Shown here: positions 25,919-34,318 of the stretch, piece by piece
How the letters are laid out: every line of letters starts with the position of its first letter
How positions within the stretch are numbered: position 1 is the first letter of the stretch
NCBI RefSeq assembly: GCF_900753045.1
Contig: NZ_CAADXO010000071.1
Span: 9,826 to 73,825 of the forward strand
Source of the DNA: an uncultured Phascolarctobacterium sp.
Lineage (GTDB): Bacteria; Bacillota; Negativicutes; Acidaminococcales; Acidaminococcaceae
Direction: 5' to 3'
DNA length: 64,000 nucleotides
Notes under the pieces: generated by a model
Told to the model about the DNA's origin: nothing
Seen by the model: only the letters and a program-made list of their open reading frames with translations
Databases searched by the model: none
Program-made: the position numbers and the translations under genes

Positions 25919-27367
25919 ATGAAAAATAAAATTAGCATGCCTTTAATAGAGGCGATGCTGCAATATAAAAGTGAGGACGTCTATCCTCTGCATACTCCCG
26001 GACATAAGGGAGGACGCGGCATGCAGCGCTTGCTGCGTCAGGAGCTGGGTGCCAGCGTGCAAATGGACGTGTCGCTGATGAGCGAGCTGGACGATATCCA
26101 CGAGCCGGAAACCTATATTAAGGAGGCGCAGGAGCTGGCGGCGCGAACCTATGGCAGTGATGCCTGCTTTTGGGCAGTCAACGGCACAAGTCAGGCAATT
26201 CATGCTATGCTGCTGACGGCGCTGAACCCTGGCGAAAAGCTGCTGTTGCCGCGCAATGCGCACCGCAGTGTCGCCGGCGGACTTGTTTTGGGTGGTATAG
26301 AGGCAGTGTATCTGCAGCCGGAGTATCAGCCGGAATTCGGCATTCAGATGCAGGTCACGATGCAGCAGATAGAGGCGGCGCTGGCGCAGGACAGCAAAAT
26401 TAAAGCGGTGCTGCTGACAAGCCCTAATTATTACGGTGTGGCGGCAGATGTGCGGGCGATTGCCGATTGCTGCCATGCGCATAATGCAGTATTGCTGGTA
26501 GATGAGGCGCACGGACCGCATCTGGGCTTCAGTGAGCTTTTGCCGCCGTCCGCTCTGCAGTGCGGCGCTGATGCCTGCGCTCAGAGTACGCATAAAATTT
26601 TGGGCGCGATGACGCAGTGCAGCATGCTGCATGTGCAGGGAGCACGCCTTGATTTGCAGCGTGCGGCTGATGTAATGAGCGTTTTGACAACGACGAGTCC
26701 CAACTATCTGCTGATGGCATCGCTGGATGCCGCCAGAGCGCAGGTGCAGGCCTACGGCGGCGAGATGGCAGCGGCGGCTGTGCAGGCTGCAGCCAAGCTG
26801 CGCAGACTGTGTGCCGCCTATAGCGGTTTGCGTGTAATGGAAGCAGCAGATTGCGGGGGACTGCAGCTGGACAGCACGAAGGTGACAGTTAATTTTGCAG
26901 CCTGGGGCTATACCGGTGTAGAGGTCGGGGAGCTTTTCCGTGAGGCAAGAGTTGCTGTGGAGTTGGTAGATGCCTATAATGTGCTCTTTCTGGTGACCTA
27001 TGCCGATGTTACTACGGATTATGATGAGGCATTGGCAAGAATTGCCGCCGTACTGGATAAAATGCAGGCGCAGAAGCGTGCGCCTCTGCAGCTGGCAGCG
27101 GCAGCGCAGGTGCCGCAGACGCAGGCAGTCTTGCCTTTGCGTGATGTGTTTTATCGTGCGAAAAGGGCGGTGCCGTTGGCGCAGGCTGCAGGCAAAATCT
27201 GCGGCGAGCAGGTGAGCTTTTATCCGCCGGGAATACCGGTGCTGCTGCCGGGCGAGCTGGTAACGGAAGAAATTATTGCCTACTGCCGCGCGCAGAAGGA
27301 GCTGGGACTGCCGGTAAGCGGACCTGCAGACAGCAGCCTGCAAACGATACGTGTTGTTGCGGATTGA
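25919..27367 (+). CDS. Orn/Lys/Arg decarboxylase family PLP enzyme (YaaO-like)
   Basis: A 482-residue fold-type I PLP enzyme of the amino-acid decarboxylase group III short form. LHTPGHKGGRGM at residue 22 and the PLP site VDEAHGPHLGF near 198 and QSTHKILGAMTQ near 222, where the lysine forms the Schiff base, are typical. Family members decarboxylate arginine, lysine or ornithine to polyamines; the sequence alone does not tell which. It lies 9 bases before tmk, the same order as yaaO-tmk in Bacillus. Confidence 0.88.
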   Translation: MKNKISMPLIEAMLQYKSEDVYPLHTPGHKGGRGMQRLLRQELGASVQMDVSLMSELDDIHEPETYIKEAQELAARTYGSDACFWAVNGTSQAIHAMLLTALNPGEKLLLPRNAHRSVAGGLVLGGIEAVYLQPEYQPEFGIQMQVTMQQIEAALAQDSKIKAVLLTSPNYYGVAADVRAIADCCHAHNAVLLVDEAHGPHLGFSELLPPSALQCGADACAQSTHKILGAMTQCSMLHVQGARLDLQRAADVMSVLTTTSPNYLLMASLDAARAQVQAYGGEMAAAAVQAAAKLRRLCAAYSGLRVMEAADCGGLQLDSTKVTVNFAAWGYTGVEVGELFREARVAVELVDAYNVLFLVTYADVTTDYDEALARIAAVLDKMQAQKRAPLQLAAAAQVPQTQAVLPLRDVFYRAKRAVPLAQAAGKICGEQVSFYPPGIPVLLPGELVTEEIIAYCRAQKELGLPVSGPADSSLQTIRVVAD

Positions 27368-27376
27368 GGTAAAAAG

Positions 27377-28012
27377 ATGCGAGGATTATTTATTACATTC
27401 GAAGGAATAGACGGAGCGGGTAAAACTACCCAGCAGCATTTGGCAGCGCAGGCTTTGCGCGAGCAGGGCTATGATGTACTGGAAAGCCGCGAGCCGGGCG
27501 GTACACAGCTGGCAGAAAAAGTGCGTGCTTTGGTGCTGGACCCGGAGCTGCCGCTGACAACGGCAACGCAGACGCTGCTGTATCTGGCAGCGCGCAGCGA
27601 GCATGTAGATAAGCTGCTGCGTCCGGCGCTGGAAGCAGGTAAGATTATTATCTGTGACCGCTTCAATGATTCAACGCTGGTTTATCAGGGACTGGCGCAG
27701 GGTAAAGCTCCGGAGGAGATTGCACAGCTGCGCCGGCTGGGAGCTTTTGCAACCGGTGGCTTGGAGCCTGATTTGACGCTTGTTTTCGATGCCGACCCGG
27801 CAGAATTATTGGCGCGTCGTCAGCAACGCGGTGTGCAGGACCGTTATGAGCAGCAGGGACTGGAATTTCAGCAGCGCCTGCGTGCAGGCTTTCTGCAGCT
27901 TGCCGAGGCTGAGCTGCAGCGCCTGCAGGTGATTGATGCCTTAGGCACGCAGCAGGAGGTTACGGCTAAGGTGCTGCAGGCCATCGGCAGAGTAATCAGC
28001 GGAGAGAAATAA
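27377..28012 (+). CDS. tmk: dTMP kinase
   Basis: A 211-residue thymidylate kinase phosphorylating dTMP to dTDP. The P-loop is FEGIDGAGKTTQ at residues 7-18, the DR motif CDRFNDSTLVYQG lies near residue 94, and RRQQRGVQDRYE is in the lid. Length is normal. It is followed after one base by holB, a conserved pairing. Confidence 0.96.
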   Translation: MRGLFITFEGIDGAGKTTQQHLAAQALREQGYDVLESREPGGTQLAEKVRALVLDPELPLTTATQTLLYLAARSEHVDKLLRPALEAGKIIICDRFNDSTLVYQGLAQGKAPEEIAQLRRLGAFATGGLEPDLTLVFDADPAELLARRQQRGVQDRYEQQGLEFQQRLRAGFLQLAEAELQRLQVIDALGTQQEVTAKVLQAIGRVISGEK

Positions 28013-28013
28013 A

Positions 28014-29039
28014 ATGTGGGAGCATATTATCGGCCACACGGAACAGAAAAAATTTCTGCAGAACTATCTGCAAGCCAAGGAGCGTCCGCATGCGCTGCTG
28101 TTCAGCGGTGCTGCCGGCTTGGGCAAGCGCACGCTGGCTCTGGAATTTGCTAAGGCACTGCTGTGCTTTCAGCATAACGGAACAGATGGCTGTGAGGCCT
28201 GCAGGCTGATGAATCTGCAGGATGGCAATCTGAGCCATCCGGATTTCGTGCTGGTGCAGCACGAATGGGATGACAAAAAGGATCGTTTAAGAGATACGAT
28301 TATTATCGACCAGATTAGGGATCTGACGGCTAAAACGGCGCTGGCACCGGTGATGTCACCGACGCGTGTGTGCATTGTTGAGGATGCGGATACCATGGTT
28401 CCCGCCGCAGCCAATGCTTTTTTGAAGCTGCTGGAGGAGCCTCCGGCCGGCTGGGTGATTATTTTGCTGGCGGCTAATGTCAACAAGCTGCTGCCGACTA
28501 TTATGTCGCGTGTGGTACAGCTGCGCTTTCAGCCAATCGAGCCGCAGCTGGTGGAGCGGGAGCTGCAGGCAAGGCAGATAGAGCCTGCCAAGGCCGCAGT
28601 ATTGGCCCGTATCAGCGAAGGCTCCATCGGGCTGGCGCTGAATTTAGCTGCAGCCAAGGGACAGCTGGATGTATTTGAATGCCGTAAGCAGGCGGCAGCC
28701 TTTTTGGAAGCGTTGCCCTTGGCGATGCCGATGAATTATCTGGCCGGCCGCAGTTGGTTGGACAAAAAGGTGCAGCGCGAACAGGCGCTGCTGCTTGTAC
28801 AGCTGTGGCAACTGCTGCTGCGCGATTTAATGATGTGCAAATTGCAGCTTTATGATAGAATATATAATATAGATTTACTGGATGAACTTAAAAGCCAGAG
28901 CAGCGGTTGGCAGCTGTCGGCGCTGAAGCAGGCTTTAGTGATTGTACAGGAAGCATATGACGCATTGGTGAGCAGTGTCGGCATGAAAACGGCATTGGAA
29001 ACCATGGCGCTTAAAATAGATAAAATTTATAAGGAGTGA
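28014..29039 (+). CDS. holB: DNA polymerase III subunit delta'
   Basis: A 341-residue clamp-loader subunit of the AAA+ family. SGAAGLGKRTLALEFAKALLC covers the P-loop region (split at residues 31-50), a cysteine pair GCEACRL near residue 61 belongs to the zinc module, and PTIMSRVVQLRF near 160 stands where the SRC motif is found, with V in place of C. It acts with DnaX to load the sliding clamp. The tmk-holB-ricT order is the Firmicute arrangement. Confidence 0.93.
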   Translation: MWEHIIGHTEQKKFLQNYLQAKERPHALLFSGAAGLGKRTLALEFAKALLCFQHNGTDGCEACRLMNLQDGNLSHPDFVLVQHEWDDKKDRLRDTIIIDQIRDLTAKTALAPVMSPTRVCIVEDADTMVPAAANAFLKLLEEPPAGWVIILLAANVNKLLPTIMSRVVQLRFQPIEPQLVERELQARQIEPAKAAVLARISEGSIGLALNLAAAKGQLDVFECRKQAAAFLEALPLAMPMNYLAGRSWLDKKVQREQALLLVQLWQLLLRDLMMCKLQLYDRIYNIDLLDELKSQSSGWQLSALKQALVIVQEAYDALVSSVGMKTALETMALKIDKIYKE

Positions 29040-29045
29040 TAATTT

Positions 29046-29888
29046 ATGCCGACAGTAGTAGGCATTCGCTTTAAAAAAGCGTGCAAGATATATTATTTTG
29101 ACCCGGCGGAAACAGGTGTAGTAAAGGGTGATTTTGCTATCGTGGAAACAGCGCGCGGTGTGGAATATGGTGAAGTTGTTATCGGACCGCGTGAGGTAGA
29201 AGACAAGCAGATTGTTTCCCCGCTCAAGCCGGTTATGCGTAAAGCAACAGCCGATGATGATATGAAGCTGGCAGAAAACAAAATCCGTGAAAAGGAAGCG
29301 TTCAATATCTGCCTGCGCAAAATCAAAAATCATGGCCTGCCGATGCGCCTGATTGACGTAGAGTTTACCTTTGATGTGAATAAGATTATTTTCTACTTCA
29401 CCGCTGACGGACGCATTGACTTCCGTGAGCTGGTTAAGGACCTGGCAGCTGTTTTCCGTACCCGTATCGAGCTGCGCCAGATCGGTGTGCGCGATGAGGC
29501 TAAGATGCTGGGCGGTATCGGCAGCTGTGGCCGTCCTCTGTGCTGTGCAACCTTCTTAGGCGATTTTGAGCCTGTTTCTATCCGCATGGCCAAGGATCAG
29601 AGCCTGTCTTTGAACCCGACGAAGATTTCCGGCATCTGCGGTCGTCTGATGTGCTGCCTGAAGTATGAAAACCATATGTACTGCAAGCACGGCTGCAACG
29701 GCTGCGGTCGTCGCGAGCGTATTGAAATTCCCAAGATGGGCAGCAAGGTAGTGACTACTATGGGCGAAGGCAAGGTAGTGGGCATCAACCGCAAGGAGCG
29801 TACCGCTGCCGTACAGCTTTCTCCGGATAATACTATTCAGGTGGAGTGGGAAGAGCTTGTTGATGCTTCCCAGGCTGACAATGTCTGA
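29046..29888 (+). CDS. ricT: PSP1/RicT (YaaT) family protein
   Basis: A 280-residue protein of the PSP1 C-terminal family. The cysteines CGRPLCC near residue 163 and CGRLMCCLKYE near residue 199, plus a later KHGCNGCGRRE, match the Fe-S-binding pattern of RicT, which in Bacillus works in the RicAFT complex that assists RNase Y-dependent RNA maturation. Partner genes ricA and ricF are not in the window. AGGAG precedes ATG 29046. Confidence 0.92.
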   Translation: MPTVVGIRFKKACKIYYFDPAETGVVKGDFAIVETARGVEYGEVVIGPREVEDKQIVSPLKPVMRKATADDDMKLAENKIREKEAFNICLRKIKNHGLPMRLIDVEFTFDVNKIIFYFTADGRIDFRELVKDLAAVFRTRIELRQIGVRDEAKMLGGIGSCGRPLCCATFLGDFEPVSIRMAKDQSLSLNPTKISGICGRLMCCLKYENHMYCKHGCNGCGRRERIEIPKMGSKVVTTMGEGKVVGINRKERTAAVQLSPDNTIQVEWEELVDASQADNV

Positions 29889-30609
29889 GCAGGAAAACAG
29901 CCTGCGCTGTGACTATGTGCCGGGCTGCGGCTATAAAATATGGCAGGACGCCAAGGAATTCTGCTATACTACGGATGCCGTGTTTTTAGGCAACTTTCCG
30001 CATGTTGTGCGTAAGGCTAAGGTGTTGGAGCTGGGCTGCGGAACCGGTGCCATCAGTATGCTGCTGGAAAGCAGAGGCGCCGCAGAGGTGACTGCGCTGG
30101 ACTGCAATCCGCAGGTAACAAAGCTGGTACGCCAAAGCGTTGCCGATAATTCCCTGCAGGATAAGTTTACTGTCATAGATGGTGATTTGCGTAATTACAA
30201 GCAGCTGCTGCAGCCTGAAAGCATGGATTTGGTGGCTGCCAATCCGCCCTACCGCAACAGCGGCAACGTGCGCCAGGTAGGCACTGCTGCCTGCCACGAG
30301 GTTACCTCGACGCTGGAGGATTTTTTCCGGGCGGCGGCCTTTGCTGTGCGCTATCGCGGACGCTTTGCTCTGGTGCAGCTGCCGGAGCGCTTTGCCGAAA
30401 GCATGCAGCTGGCACTGAAGTATGGCCTGCAGCCGAAGCGTCTGCAATGGGTGCATTCCAAAATTGATAAGCCTGCCTGGATTTTCCTGATGGAAATGCA
30501 GAAGGGCGGCAGCTACGGTTTGGATGTTCTGCCACCATTGATTATGTATAATCAGGACGGAAGCTATACGGAGCAGGTGAAAAAATTCTATGAGCCTGCT
30601 GTTAAATAA
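29881..30609 (+). CDS. tRNA1(Val) (adenine(37)-N6)-methyltransferase-like protein
   Basis: A 242-residue SAM-dependent methylase of the YfiC/TrmN6 group. Motif I is VLELGCGTGAISML near residue 50 and motif IV AANPPYRNSG near residue 120, the NPPY of N6-adenine methylation. ATG 29881 overlaps the ricT stop by 8 bases; an earlier in-frame start would lie deeper in ricT. The neighbourhood (ricT-yabB) is shared with Bacillus. The target base is by family analogy. Confidence 0.88.
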   Translation: MSEQENSLRCDYVPGCGYKIWQDAKEFCYTTDAVFLGNFPHVVRKAKVLELGCGTGAISMLLESRGAAEVTALDCNPQVTKLVRQSVADNSLQDKFTVIDGDLRNYKQLLQPESMDLVAANPPYRNSGNVRQVGTAACHEVTSTLEDFFRAAAFAVRYRGRFALVQLPERFAESMQLALKYGLQPKRLQWVHSKIDKPAWIFLMEMQKGGSYGLDVLPPLIMYNQDGSYTEQVKKFYEPAVK

Positions 30610-30703
30610 TCTCAATGGACGGGAAAATGTTAGAATATAAGTAGTCTATATGCTAACAAATTATACATTTTAGATACGCGAAAATGCTGTAAATGTCACG
30701 GAT

Positions 30704-30733
30704 TTGACGCTTCCTGCTGTTTTATGTTAAAAT
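30704..30733 (+). promoter_or_regulatory. sigma-70-type promoter
   Basis: TTGACG 30704-30709 and TAAAAT 30728-30733, 18 bases apart, upstream of the 3D-domain protein gene. Confidence 0.55.
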
Positions 30734-30757
30734 AATTACCGGATTAAGGAGGTTTTT

Positions 30758-31726
30758 ATGATTAAGCATATATGCAGATTACATTTAAATTGTTTATTAT
30801 CTGCCGTTATCCTTATGCTGATGGTACCTTTCCTGACCGGTTTTGATATTTCACAGCAGGTGACGATTATTTGTGACGGCCAGACTAAGGAGCTGCGTAC
30901 TAATGCAGTTAAGCCCGGCAAAATTTTGCAGGAGGCCGGCATTGTCCTGGAGAAGGGCGATGGCTGGAAGCTGCAGAATACTAAAAGGGTGCAGAACGGC
31001 AGTGTGATTGAGGTACTGCGCGGCAAGCCCTTTACTGTTATCCGTGGCAATGAAACGGTAGAATACAAAAGCTGCAAGCCGACTGTAGGCGAGGCGCTGA
31101 AGGATTTGGGCATCTCCTATAAAAAGGAGCGTGTTTATCCGGATGTGCATGAGCCGTTCAAGGAAGGCATGCAGGTTTACATTTTGAATGCCGATGAGGA
31201 GCTGCAATTCAGTGAAGCCAGTGTAGATATTCCGGTGAAGTATGAGGACGATTACAGTCTTAACTTCGGTACGGAAAAGATACACGTTGAAGGCAAGGCC
31301 GGTACAGCGAAGGTTGTTTCCAAAAAGGTGAAAAACGTTGACGGCAGTCATTCCGTGCAGGAGCTGACACGTCATGTGCTGATTGAGCCGGAAACAAAGG
31401 TTATCCGCAAGGGTATGGCGATGAGCGTCTATACTCCTGAGGGCTATAAACGCTATACGAAAAAAATCAGCGCGCATGCTTCTGCTTATGTAGCAACAGG
31501 CAACCGTACTTCTATCGGTCTGGTGCCGTATGAAGGTATTGTGGCTGTTGACCCGCGCTTCATTCCGTATTATACAAAAATGTATATTCCCGGTTATGGT
31601 ATCGCTATGGCCGGTGATACCGGTGGCGATATGGTTCACCATAGAGTAGATTTGTTCTTTAGTGATTATCATCGTGCTATCCAGTGGGGCAGACGCGATG
31701 TGGATATTTATATTTTAGCTGATTAA
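30758..31726 (+). CDS. Cell-wall-active protein with DUF348, G5 and 3D domains (YabE-like)
   Basis: A 322-residue exported protein. A hydrophobic segment at residues 10-28 acts as signal or anchor. Two ubiquitin-like DUF348 repeats follow (near 32-80 and 85-135), then a G5 domain (about 140-215), then a 3D domain with GLVPYEGIVAVDPRFIP and the aspartates of GDTGGDMVHHRVDLFF. 3D domains share the lytic transglycosylase MltA/RpfB-type catalytic fold, so a role in peptidoglycan turnover is likely. The yabE-rnmV-rsmA order is the Bacillus one. Confidence 0.9.
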   Translation: MIKHICRLHLNCLLSAVILMLMVPFLTGFDISQQVTIICDGQTKELRTNAVKPGKILQEAGIVLEKGDGWKLQNTKRVQNGSVIEVLRGKPFTVIRGNETVEYKSCKPTVGEALKDLGISYKKERVYPDVHEPFKEGMQVYILNADEELQFSEASVDIPVKYEDDYSLNFGTEKIHVEGKAGTAKVVSKKVKNVDGSHSVQELTRHVLIEPETKVIRKGMAMSVYTPEGYKRYTKKISAHASAYVATGNRTSIGLVPYEGIVAVDPRFIPYYTKMYIPGYGIAMAGDTGGDMVHHRVDLFFSDYHRAIQWGRRDVDIYILAD

Positions 31727-31741
31727 GGTGGAATTTATCTG

Positions 31742-32284
31742 ATGCTTAAGGAAGTGCTCGTAGTAGAAGGAAAAATGGATACGGTTGCAATCGGTAAGGC
31801 GCTGGAGGCCGACACTATCGAAACCGGCGGCTTTACGCTGGCACCATATACTCTGCGCCAGATAGAGGCCGCGTATAAAAAACGCGGGATAATTATCCTG
31901 ACTGACCCTGACGGTGCAGGAGAACGCATTCGCCGCTTCCTGACGGAGCGCTTTCCGGAAGCAGGGCAGGCGTTTATTCCTAAGCGTCAGGCGACTGCCA
32001 ACAATGATGTAGGCGTAGAACAGGCGCAGCCGGAGGCGATATTAGAAGCGCTGGCTAAGGTGCGTCACCACGAATATCGTCCGCAGCAGGAATTTACCAT
32101 GCGTGATTTATTCCAAAACGACCTGAATGGCAGCGAGAGTGCTTCTGCGCGCCGTGATGCGCTGGGTGCCGAGCTTGGTATAGGCTATGGCAATGCCAAA
32201 CGCTTTTTGGAACGCCTGAATCATTATGGCGTGAGCCGTGAAGAATTTACGGCTGCTTTAGAAAAATTGGAGAGTGAAGAGTGA
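31742..32284 (+). CDS. rnmV: Ribonuclease M5
   Basis: A 180-residue TOPRIM nuclease that trims 5S rRNA precursors. The TOPRIM glutamate is in VVEGKMDTVAIGKAL at residue 6 and the DxD motif in LTDPDGAGERIRR near residue 57. It overlaps rsmA by 4 bases (GTGA). Length is normal. Confidence 0.94.
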   Translation: MLKEVLVVEGKMDTVAIGKALEADTIETGGFTLAPYTLRQIEAAYKKRGIIILTDPDGAGERIRRFLTERFPEAGQAFIPKRQATANNDVGVEQAQPEAILEALAKVRHHEYRPQQEFTMRDLFQNDLNGSESASARRDALGAELGIGYGNAKRFLERLNHYGVSREEFTAALEKLESEE

Positions 32285-33132
32285 ATAAACCCGTTATTGC
32301 TTCTCCCCAGGTAACGAATCATATTCTGCACCGCTTTAAGCTGCGTGCCGATAAAAAGCTGGGGCAGAATTTCTTGATTGATGAAAATATCGTGCGCCGT
32401 ATTGTGGAGGCGGCAGAGCTATCCCCGGCAGATAAGGTTCTGGAGGTAGGCCCGGGCATCGGTACGCTGACGCAGGGACTGGCAGAAAGCGGTGCCGATG
32501 TTGTGGCGGTAGAGCTGGATAAACGCCTGCTGCCGGTATTGGATGTTACGCTGGAGGGCTATGACAATGTACGCATCGTCAATGGCGATATCCTGCAGGT
32601 AAATATTATGGAAACGGTAGCAGCACCGGAATTCAAGGTGTGTGCTAACCTGCCGTATTATATTACTACGCCGATTATTTTTGCTCTGTTGGAAAAGCGT
32701 CTGCCCATGGAACGCTTAGTTGCTATGGTGCAGAAGGAGGTTGCCGAACGCATGGCTGCCAAACCGGGCAGCAGAGATTATGGTGCGCTTTCGGTAGCTA
32801 TCCAGTATTACACCGAGCCGGAGATAGCGTTTATCGTACCTCCGACCTCATTTATTCCCGCACCGGCTGTTGATTCGGCAGTTATTGTGTGCAAGCGCCG
32901 CTCCGAGCCGCCGGTAAAGGTGTGCGACGAAGCATTGTTCTTCCGCGTTGTGAAGGCAGCCTTCTCCCTCAGACGTAAGATGCTCAGCAATTCGCTGAAG
33001 AATATGGGCATCAACTCCGAGCAGTGTGCGCAGTGGCTGCAACGCGCCGGCGTAGACGGCAAGCGCAGAGCGGAAACACTAAGCCTGGAGGATTTTGCGG
33101 CTTTGACCAATACCTTCAGTGCAGAAAAATAG
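32281..33132 (+). CDS. rsmA: 16S rRNA (adenine(1518)-N6/adenine(1519)-N6)-dimethyltransferase
   Basis: A 283-residue KsgA-type methylase that dimethylates A1518 and A1519. KLGQNFLIDENIVRRI near residue 22, motif I LEVGPGIGTLTQGL near residue 58 and motif IV NLPYYITTPII near residue 122 are all present. GTG 32281 overlaps the rnmV stop by 4 bases and follows GAGAGTGAAG. Confidence 0.96.
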   Translation: MNKPVIASPQVTNHILHRFKLRADKKLGQNFLIDENIVRRIVEAAELSPADKVLEVGPGIGTLTQGLAESGADVVAVELDKRLLPVLDVTLEGYDNVRIVNGDILQVNIMETVAAPEFKVCANLPYYITTPIIFALLEKRLPMERLVAMVQKEVAERMAAKPGSRDYGALSVAIQYYTEPEIAFIVPPTSFIPAPAVDSAVIVCKRRSEPPVKVCDEALFFRVVKAAFSLRRKMLSNSLKNMGINSEQCAQWLQRAGVDGKRRAETLSLEDFAALTNTFSAEK

Positions 33133-33158
33133 AAAACGCTGAAAAGAAGTTACTTTAC

Positions 33159-33206
33159 AAAACAGCAGAGAAAGTGTAATGTAGTTTACACTTTCTCTGC
33201 TGTTTT
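33159..33206. terminator. Perfect 21-bp inverted repeat after rsmA
   Basis: The 21 bases at 33159-33179 are exactly complementary to 33186-33206, with a 6-base loop. A and T tracts flank the stem, so it can end transcription both ways. Its perfect length is unusual for a simple terminator. Confidence 0.7.
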
Positions 33207-33314
33207 GGGCTTTAAAGAACCTATATTATTCCTGCCGTGCATCATTAATATTCCAATAAAGCATAGCTGATATAAAACTACTTGCCACATGCCCAAACGT
33301 TATAATTTGACCTC

Positions 33315-33343
33315 TTGAAAATTCTGACAGAATAGTTTATATT
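33315..33343 (+). promoter_or_regulatory. sigma-70-type promoter
   Basis: TTGAAA 33315-33320 and TATATT 33338-33343, 17 bases apart. Confidence 0.55.
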
Positions 33344-33352
33344 ATAACTACA

Positions 33353-33414
33353 GGGAATAATAAATATTCCCTAAGGTTTGCGCGGCGCTTCACCTCCCAC
33401 GATGAAAGCGAGGT
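33353..33414 (+). promoter_or_regulatory. Structured 5' leader that can hide the ribosome binding site
   Basis: The leader begins with a perfect hairpin, GGGAATA 33353-33359 with TATTCCC 33365-33371. Further on, ACCTC 33392-33396 can pair with GAGGT 33410-33414, which is the ribosome site of the next gene. An alternative stem, CGCTT 33386-33390 with AAGCG 33406-33410, overlaps both arms and would exclude the first. Two competing folds suggest translational control; the signal is unknown. Confidence 0.4.
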
Positions 33415-33421
33415 AAGTATT

Positions 33422-34099
33422 ATGGAAAAGTTATTAGCAAAAATGTATGAGCAGTCAGAAAGCAAAGCAGAAAAGAAGCAGTACCGGGTGCTGAACGCAC
33501 TCAAGGCTGCAGCCTTCTTAAATCTTGCAGTTTTCTACTTCCTGTATAATATCAATGTAGCTCAAGGTGCTAATCCTGCTTGGGATTACGCCTGGTGGCA
33601 GCGGCTGACGCTGTGGAGCATTGTGGTTCTGTGCGGTATGACCTTCAGCCAGGGCAGCAATTACCTCAAATGGGGATTGGGCCTTTTGGGTGTAGGCACT
33701 GCGATTTCGCTTTGCACCTATATTTTTACACCGCAGCATCCAATTTATTTCGGCATCTTTACCTTCCTTGGTCTTGCATATCTGGTAGTACAGCCCATTC
33801 ATTGGTGGCTGCAGAAGTCTCCCGGTTCCTGCGGTTGGCTGTTATCTGCAATAGCCTATGATTTGACCCGGCATCTTACCGATGGCGTGATCATCTGGCA
33901 AGGTAAGATAATTGGACATCTGCCGTCCTTCCTGTACGGTGACTGGAACGTATGGCTGGGGCTGCCCGGTGCAGATTTTGTCTCGCTGGAGTATGTGCCT
34001 TTCCTGCCTAACATCTTCTTATTCTTGTGCGGCCTCTACCTGTTCCAGTTTATGTCCGAACACGAAAAAGGACAAGCTTATCTGAAAAAGCTGAGCTAA
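33422..34099 (+). CDS. Hypothetical multi-pass membrane protein
   Basis: A 225-residue membrane protein with about six hydrophobic helices after a charged N-terminus (residues 1-25). The C-terminal part, GLPGADFVSLEYVPFLPNIFLFLCG, resembles the end of DUF1624/heparan-alpha-glucosaminide acetyltransferase-like proteins (a DYFPLLP-type motif), but the N-terminal RG and His motifs of those enzymes are not seen. The identity is therefore left open. It has its own promoter and a structured leader. Confidence 0.65.
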   Translation: MEKLLAKMYEQSESKAEKKQYRVLNALKAAAFLNLAVFYFLYNINVAQGANPAWDYAWWQRLTLWSIVVLCGMTFSQGSNYLKWGLGLLGVGTAISLCTYIFTPQHPIYFGIFTFLGLAYLVVQPIHWWLQKSPGSCGWLLSAIAYDLTRHLTDGVIIWQGKIIGHLPSFLYGDWNVWLGLPGADFVSLEYVPFLPNIFLFLCGLYLFQFMSEHEKGQAYLKKLS

Positions 34100-34119
34100 G
34101 TAAAAAAGCCTTTCTTTAA

Positions 34120-34262
34120 AAGTCAATTTGCATAGAAATTCTCGTAGTTATACAGTTTGTCTGCATATGGTGTTATCCCTCTGCTTATTTCTTCTTAACC
34201 TTTAACACCCCATGCTTTTAGCCAATGTCCCAACAAAGCTAATGTCCCCGGACTCATAATTA
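34120..34262 (-). repeat. Candidate recurring gut-Firmicute element (NYESGD element)
   Basis: Read on the minus strand, 34261 to 34202 translates as NYESGDISFVGTLAKSMGC followed by TAA. From memory, not from a search, I know this string as a recurring C-terminal tail of unrelated predicted proteins in gut Clostridia and relatives, meaning the DNA itself is a conserved element rather than a gene. The outer limits given here are approximate. It lies in the convergent gap next to a terminator. Confidence 0.45.
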
Positions 34263-34279
34263 ACGAGAGAGAAAGAAGA

Positions 34280-34316
34280 AAATCCTCCGCAGCTGGCGAG
34301 CTGTCGGAGGATTTTT
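34280..34316. terminator. Bidirectional terminator
   Basis: AATCCTCCG 34281-34289 and CGGAGGATT 34305-34313 with an inner AGCT stem, T run on the plus side and A run on the other. Confidence 0.8.
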
Positions 34317-34318
34317 CT

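Noticed and set aside
25943..27343. 466-codon open frame on the minus strand
   Set aside because: Antisense to the PLP decarboxylase; rich in His, Arg, Gln and Cys as expected from the reverse of a G+C-rich gene.
34197..34258. Short minus-strand gene starting at the ATG near 34258
   Set aside because: The 20-codon frame lacks a ribosome site, and the familiar translation comes from another frame; a DNA element is more likely than a gene.
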